Source: Vicia villosa
Taxonomy: Eukaryota > Streptophyta > Magnoliopsida > Fabales > Fabaceae
DNA length: 64,000 nt
Assembly (NCBI RefSeq): GCF_029867415.1
Contig: NC_081180.1
Coordinates: 238,522,823 to 238,586,822, forward strand
Direction of reading: 5' to 3'
Below the pieces are notes generated by a model. The model did not search any database, had not been told where the DNA came from, and was given only the letters and a program-made list of their open reading frames with translations. A program made the position numbers and the translations under genes. Numbering within the stretch: the first letter of the stretch is position 1; each line of letters starts with the position of its first letter. Below are positions 59,171 through 64,000 of this stretch, piece by piece.

Positions 59171-59635
59171 ATGTTCACTAAATTTTTTAAATATAAGACT
59201 TATTTTCACTTATAGAAAGTGCTATCCAATATATACACTAAATTTTCACCATATTTTACACCAAATTTTCACCACATTTTGCACCAAATTTGGTAGCTTC
59301 AATCCAATAATTATGCACCAAATTTGCATATACAAAAAATTTAAATATATATAATAGATGATATATACAACAACAACTTGAAAATTGATGATACTACTAG
59401 AAAATTCTAAAATGCTAAATTTATGTTAAATCTACATATTACTATCTTCGAGAATTTCTAAAAAACAACAACAATGAACTTGTTAGCTCTATCTTCTACA
59501 GCTGCACCTATAACCTGAAACAAAACCAAAAGATCAAAATTCATACCATGATAAAACAAAATTTTATTCGAATTTATACTCAAAACTCGAAAGCTATATT
59601 CAAAATTCTCATCAATGAAAGAAAGACAATATACC
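59171..59635. other. Non-coding part of the tandem unit
   Basis: AT-rich sequence with repeated CACCAAATTT and TTTTCACCA words. No gene is recognised; it is probably the 3' flank of the Ulp1 exons. Confidence 0.5.
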
Positions 59636-60105
59636 TTATAAAATTCTCAACTCCATAATGAATTGACACCATTCTTCCATAAGTTCATCCAATTGATCTT
59701 TTGAGTAATGAGCACACTTGAATTCTTCAAAGTACTACATAATAATATAACATAGTATGTGATTTAGTTAAAATACTATGCCATTTTATGAGAAATATTA
59801 AAATAATTCCTAAGTTAGAAATCCATACCGTGGATGGAATCTCTATTCGATCCAAAAGAAGAGTTTCTTTCATAAACCTCAAGATGAAATAACCGCAATC
59901 TATACCATTACGCTGAGGAGGACACTACACATGGAAAGAAAATACAGATATATATCAGGAAATATCCCTTAACTTGTTTTATCAAGTATCATCACTAATA
60001 TAATTAAAATTGTGAAAATATACTTGCACTCTGATCCACGTAATGTTGTTGGCTCTACTCTTTGGTACTTGAATATCTCTTTGTGATCGAAAAGCTTGTA
60101 GAACG
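59636..60105 (-). pseudogene. Ulp1-like (C48) cysteine protease fragment, unit 1
   Basis: Three minus-strand exons: 60105-60024 (VLQAFRSQRDIQVPKSRANN and on), 59924-59829 (CPPQRNGIDCGYFILRFMKE and on) and 59734-59636 (YFEEFKCAHYSKDQLDELME to a TAA stop). Introns begin GT and end AG, and the frame is continuous across all three (27, 32 and 32 codons). The second exon carries the Gln and the nucleophile Cys of the Q-x4-DCG motif of Ulp1/SENP peptidases, which cleave SUMO-type conjugates. The upstream His and Asp of the active site are not seen, so it is a C-terminal fragment. Such captured Ulp1 genes are common in plant CACTA and MULE elements. Confidence 0.8.
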
Positions 60106-60129
60106 CTATAATAAAATATAAACGACTTT

Positions 60130-60354
60130 TTAGATTGTCAACACCAAAATTATCTTAAATACACTATAGTCAAGTACAATCTATAGACAGACTAACTTAA
60201 GAGCCGAAAGAGTGTTGAAGTAATTTTCAGAGTATAAATTTTTTTTATATGATAGATATAGAACTGCTAAGCTAATATTAGAGAATTATGATTCCTATTA
60301 TAACATTCGAGGTCAAATAAAACAAACTCCTTAAAAATATTTTCTATACTATAG
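60130..60354. repeat. 225-bp block, unit 1 copy
   Basis: Diverged duplicate of 58033-58257, located upstream of the first visible Ulp1 exon. Function unknown, probably intronic. 60355-60698, up to the unit end, holds no recognised gene. Confidence 0.7.
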
Positions 60355-60727
60355 ACAGCATACCTTATATGTTTAATCAAGGAAATCATAGTTGATATAA
60401 TTGTGATTTCTTGAATCTTGTTAAAATAATCACATGCCATCCTCCTACAAGTTTCTACCGCCTGAAATCTTCAACACATGTTAGTGAATGTGTCAATAAT
60501 GAAAAAGAAAATCAGCCTTTAAGAACAAACTAAAGATCACCGGAAATTGTGGATCAATTTCTCGTAAATAAAACATTGGAAGAGAAAGAATAGATCATAG
60601 ATGAAAGATTACCTTTACATGGAAATAAATGAAGGAGTGAATTATGCAGAGAAGTAAGTGGGGAGAGCTTAGATCTAGAATCTATTGTTGGGTTTATTTG
60701 GGAATGCTGTAGAATACCATTTGTGAT

Positions 60728-61078
60728 ATGTGTAAAGAGGATGATGAAGATCTTGATCATCTAATGTTCAAGTGTAAGGGTACATTCACTATTTGGCAAG
60801 AGATTTTGAAGTGGCTGGATATGAAGATGGATCACAATATTGACATGGCTTGGATTAAAAGGAAATCTAAAGGGAAAGGTTGGCCAAATGCTCTATTAAA
60901 AGCTGCTACAACAGAAGTCCTTTATGGAATTTGGATGTATAGAAACTCTATGATTTTTGGTAATAAGAGGTCTTATAGAGATACTCAATGTGTCATTAGG
61001 AATATAATAGATTCTATAGTCTATAGAGGGTGGATGAAATCCAAGTATAGAAACCACATTGTTAATATTCTCATGTAA
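60728..61078 (+). pseudogene. LINE C zf-RVT fragment, unit 2
   Basis: 116 codons identical to the 58577-58927 frame. No upstream LINE sequence precedes it beyond the unit edge at 60699, so it arose by tandem duplication, not by a fresh insertion. Confidence 0.9.
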
Positions 61079-61786
61079 ATATGGTCAACTTATATGGCTT
61101 CATAGCCTTGCTTTGTAATAGCTCTTTGAAATGAATAAAATCTTTTATTTTAAAAAAAAAGCGCTTCTATATGTCCCCTTTAGGCAGCGCTTTGACTTAA
61201 AAGCGTTTTCTTATGCACCACTTTAGAAAGCGCTTTGGAAAGTACCCCTTTAGCAACGCTTTCCCACTTTAGGCAGCGTTTTCCCCACTCCAGACAACAC
61301 TTTTCTCTTTAGCGCTGTCAAATGTTCACTAAAATTTTTAAATATAAGACTTATTTTCACTTATAGAAAGTGCTATCCAATATATACACTAAATTTTCAC
61401 CATATTTTACACCAAATTTTCACCACATTTTGCACCAAATTTGGTAGCTTCAATCCAATAATTATGCACCAAATTTGCATATACAAAAAATTTAAATATA
61501 TATAATAGATGATATATACAACAACAACTTGAAAATTGATGATACTACTAGAAAATTCTAAAATGCTAAATTTATGTTAAATCTACATATTACTATCTTC
61601 AAGAATTTCTAAAAAACAACAACAATGAACTTGTTAGCTCTATCTTCTACAGCTGCACCTATAACCTGAAACAAAACCAAAAGATCAAAATTCATACCAT
61701 GATAAAACAAAATTTTATTCGAATTTATACTCAAAACTCGAAAGCTATATTCAAAATTCTCATCAATGAAAGAAAGACAATATACC

Positions 61787-62256
61787 TTATAAAATTCTCA
61801 ACTCCATAATGAATTGACACCATTCTTCCATAAGTTCATCCAATTGATCTTTTGAGTAATGAGCACACTTGAATTCTTCAAAGTACTACATAATAATATA
61901 ACATAGTATGTGATTTAGTTAAAATACTATGCCATTTTATGAGAAATATTAAAATAATTCCTAAGTTAGAAATCCATACCGTGGATGGAATCTCTATTCG
62001 ATCCAAAAGAAGAGTTTCTTTCATAAACCTCAAGATGAAATAACCGCAATCTATACCATTACGCTGAGGAGGACACTACACATGGAAAGAAAATACAGAT
62101 ATATATCAGGAAATATCCCTTAACTTGTTTTATCAAGTATCATCACTAATATAATTAAAATTGTGAAAATATACTTGCACTCTGATCCACGTAATGTTGT
62201 TGGCTCTACTCTTTGGTACTTGAATATCTCTTTGTGATCGAAAAGCTTGTAGAACG
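61787..62256 (-). pseudogene. Ulp1-like (C48) protease fragment, unit 2
   Basis: The three exons lie at 62256-62175, 62075-61980 and 61885-61787, with the same frame, splice sites and DCG motif as unit 1. Confidence 0.8.
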
Positions 62257-62878
62257 CTATAATAAAATATAAACGACTTTTTAGATTGTCAACACCAAAA
62301 TTATCTTAAATACACTATAGTCAAGTACAATCTATAGACAGACTAACTTAAGAGCCGAAAGAGTGTTGAAGTAATTTTCAGAGTATAAATTTTTTTTATA
62401 TGATAGATATAGAACTGCTAAGCTAATATTAGAGAATTATGATTCCTATTATAACATTCGAGGTCAAATAAAACAAACTCCTTAAAAATATTTTCTATAC
62501 TATAGACAGCATACCTTATATGTTTAATCAAGGAAATCATAGTTGATATAATTGTGATTTCTTGAATCTTGTTAAAATAATCACATGCCATCCTCCTACA
62601 AGTTTCTACCGCCTGAAATCTTCAACACATGTTAGTGAATGTGTCAATAATGAAAAAGAAAATCAGCCTTTAAGAACAAACTAAAGATCACCGGAAATTG
62701 TGGATCAATTTCTCGTAAATAAAACATTGGAAGAGAAAGAATAGATCATAGATGAAAGATTACCTTTACATGGAAATAAATGAAGGAGTGAATTATGCAG
62801 AGAAGTAAGTGGGGAGAGCTTAGATCTAGAATCTATTGTTGGGTTTATTTGGGAATGCTGTAGAATACCATTTGTGAT

Positions 62879-63229
62879 ATGTGTAAAGAGGATGATGAAG
62901 ATCTTGATCATCTAATGTTCAAGTGTAAGGGTACATTCACTATTTGGCAAGAGATTTTTAAGTGGCTGGATATGAAGATGGATCACAATATTGACATGGC
63001 TTGGATTAAAAGGAAATCTAAAGGGAAAGGTTGGCCAAATGCTCTATTAAAAGCTGCTACAACAGAAGTCCTTTATGGAATTTGGATGTATAGAAACTCT
63101 ATGATTTTTGGTAATAAGAGGTCTTATAGAGATACTCAATGTGTCATTAGGAATATAATAGATTCTATAGTCTATAGAGGGTGGATGAAATCCAAGTATA
63201 GAAACCACATTGTTAATATTCTCATGTAA
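62879..63229 (+). pseudogene. LINE C zf-RVT fragment, unit 3
   Basis: 116 codons with one residue difference (Leu to Phe at residue 27) from the other two copies. Confidence 0.9.
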
Positions 63230-63937
63230 ATATGGTCAACTTATATGGCTTCATAGCCTTGCTTTGTAATAGCTCTTTGAAATGAATAAAATCTTTTATT
63301 TTAAAAAAAAAGCGCTTCTATATGTCCCCTTTAGGCAGCGCTTTGACTTAAAAGCGTTTTCTTATGCACCACTTTAGAAAGCGCTTTGGAAAGTACCCCT
63401 TTAGCAACGCTTTCCCACTTTAGGCAGCGTTTTCCCCACTCCAGACAACACTTTTCTCTTTAGCGCTGTCAAATGTTCACTAAAATTTTTAAATATAAGA
63501 CTTATTTTCACTTATAGAAAGTGCTATCCAATATATACACTAAATTTTCACAATATTTTACACCAAATTTTCACCACATTTTGCACCAAATTTGGTAGCT
63601 TCAATCCAATAATTATGCACCAAATTTGCATATACAAAAAATTTAAATATATATAATAGATGATATATACAACAACAACTTGAAAATTGATGATACTACT
63701 TGAAAATTCTAAAATGCTAAATTTATGTTAAATCTACATATTACTATCTTCGAGAATTTCTAAAAAACAACAACAATGAACTTGTTAGCTCTATCTTCTA
63801 CAGCTGCACCTATAACCTGAAACAAAACCAAAAGATCAAAATTCATACCATGATAAAACAAAATTTTATTCGAATTTATACTCAAAACTCGAAAGCTATA
63901 TTCAAAATTCTCATCAATGAAAGAAAGACAATATACC

Positions 63938-64000
63938 TTATAAAATTCTCAACTCCATAATGAATTGACACCATTCTTCCATAAGTTCATCCAATTGATC
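63938..64000 (-). pseudogene. Ulp1-like protease fragment, unit 3 (partial)
   Basis: Only part of the last exon, from its TAA stop at 63938 upward, is inside the window. It is identical in position to the unit 1 exon plus 4302 bp. Confidence 0.75.

Larger units (their letters stand above)
58548..60698 (+). repeat. Tandem array unit 1, 2151 bp
   Basis: It starts inside LINE C at TGGGAATGCTG. It comprises the last 457 bp of LINE C, GCGCTT subterminal repeats and a CACTA-like segment with Ulp1 exons. Units 2 and 3 repeat it at exactly 2151-bp spacing. Confidence 0.97.
60699..62849 (+). repeat. Tandem array unit 2, 2151 bp
   Basis: It differs from unit 1 at only a few positions seen by eye, for example GGCAACGCT to GGCAGCGCT near 61182 and CTTCGAG to CTTCAAG near 61600. 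No indel changes the length. It begins with LINE C sequence lacking the LINE's upstream part. Confidence 0.97.
62850..64000 (+). repeat. Tandem array unit 3, cut by the window end
   Basis: The first 1151 bp of a third unit. Private differences include one Leu-to-Phe codon in the LINE frame (WQEIFKW), TTCACAATATTTT near 63550 and CTACTTGAAAA near 63700. The array may continue beyond the window. Confidence 0.97.

Noticed and set aside
60554..62911. Minus-strand 68-codon ORFs at unit boundaries (60554-60760 and 62705-62911)
   Set aside because: They span the artificial junction between tandem units, overlap the LINE frame on the other strand and have no motif.
57814..64000. Host SUMO protease gene
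   Set aside because: Only the C-terminal three exons exist, repeated with LINE sequence in tandem and bordered by CACTA-like subterminal repeats, so it is a captured fragment.

Overview
The window looks like a block of nested transposable elements from a large, repeat-rich legume genome. Tribe Fabeae (pea, vetch, lentil, Lathyrus) is my best guess, because the dominant element is an Ogre-like Ty3/gypsy retrotransposon with about 4-kb LTRs, a tRNA-Arg-type primer-binding site and a tandem-repeat-rich 3' untranslated region, accompanied by SIRE-like, Tekay-like and CACTA elements. I see no host protein-coding gene. Every long reading frame I can interpret belongs to a mobile element, and all are broken or truncated except two gag frames.

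Layout. (1) 885-27051 is an old CACTA (En/Spm) transposon on the minus strand with matching degenerate terminal inverted repeats, a transposase (TnpD) relic at 12480-15153 and a second transposase-type gene (Transposase_24) relic at 1620-2290. It has been split by a Ty1/copia element (2476-12078), a non-coding Tekay-like LTR element (16310-23660) and a LINE (24313-26732). Removing these leaves about 6.8 kb. The copia element is itself interrupted by a solo Ogre-type LTR (4326-7930, target duplication CATTT) and by an unclassified 1.2-kb insertion in gag. (2) 27052-35037 holds AT-rich spacer with a MULE-type MITE (27733-27915), a LINE endonuclease fragment (28748-29845) fused to a 3'-truncated copia element (29846 to about 34011), and more AT-rich spacer. 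(3) 35043-57808 is one compound Ogre-like insertion on the minus strand, flanked by a perfect 5-bp duplication GACAG. Its order is LTR, gag, 3' UTR with minisatellite, LTR, gag, LTR remnant. It carries a nested Ogre-type solo LTR (39405-43377, TSD TGGTG, with the empty site preserved in the other LTR copy) and a SIRE-like solo LTR (49760-50962, TSD CTATC). (4) 58548-64000 is a head-to-tail array of a 2151-bp unit, with two full copies and a third running off the window. Each unit contains the 3' end of a LINE plus a CACTA-like segment carrying three exons of a Ulp1-like (C48) protease on the minus strand.

The parts do not form a host pathway. They record successive insertions and LTR-LTR recombinations. 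The most notable items are the compound Ogre element with shared target duplication, the solo LTR with a built-in empty-site control, the 3'-UTR minisatellite, the nearly identical 2151-bp tandem array (a possible young satellite), and Ulp1 exons with preserved frame and splice sites. Coordinates of decayed elements are by-eye estimates. Family names rest on recognised motifs, not database searches.
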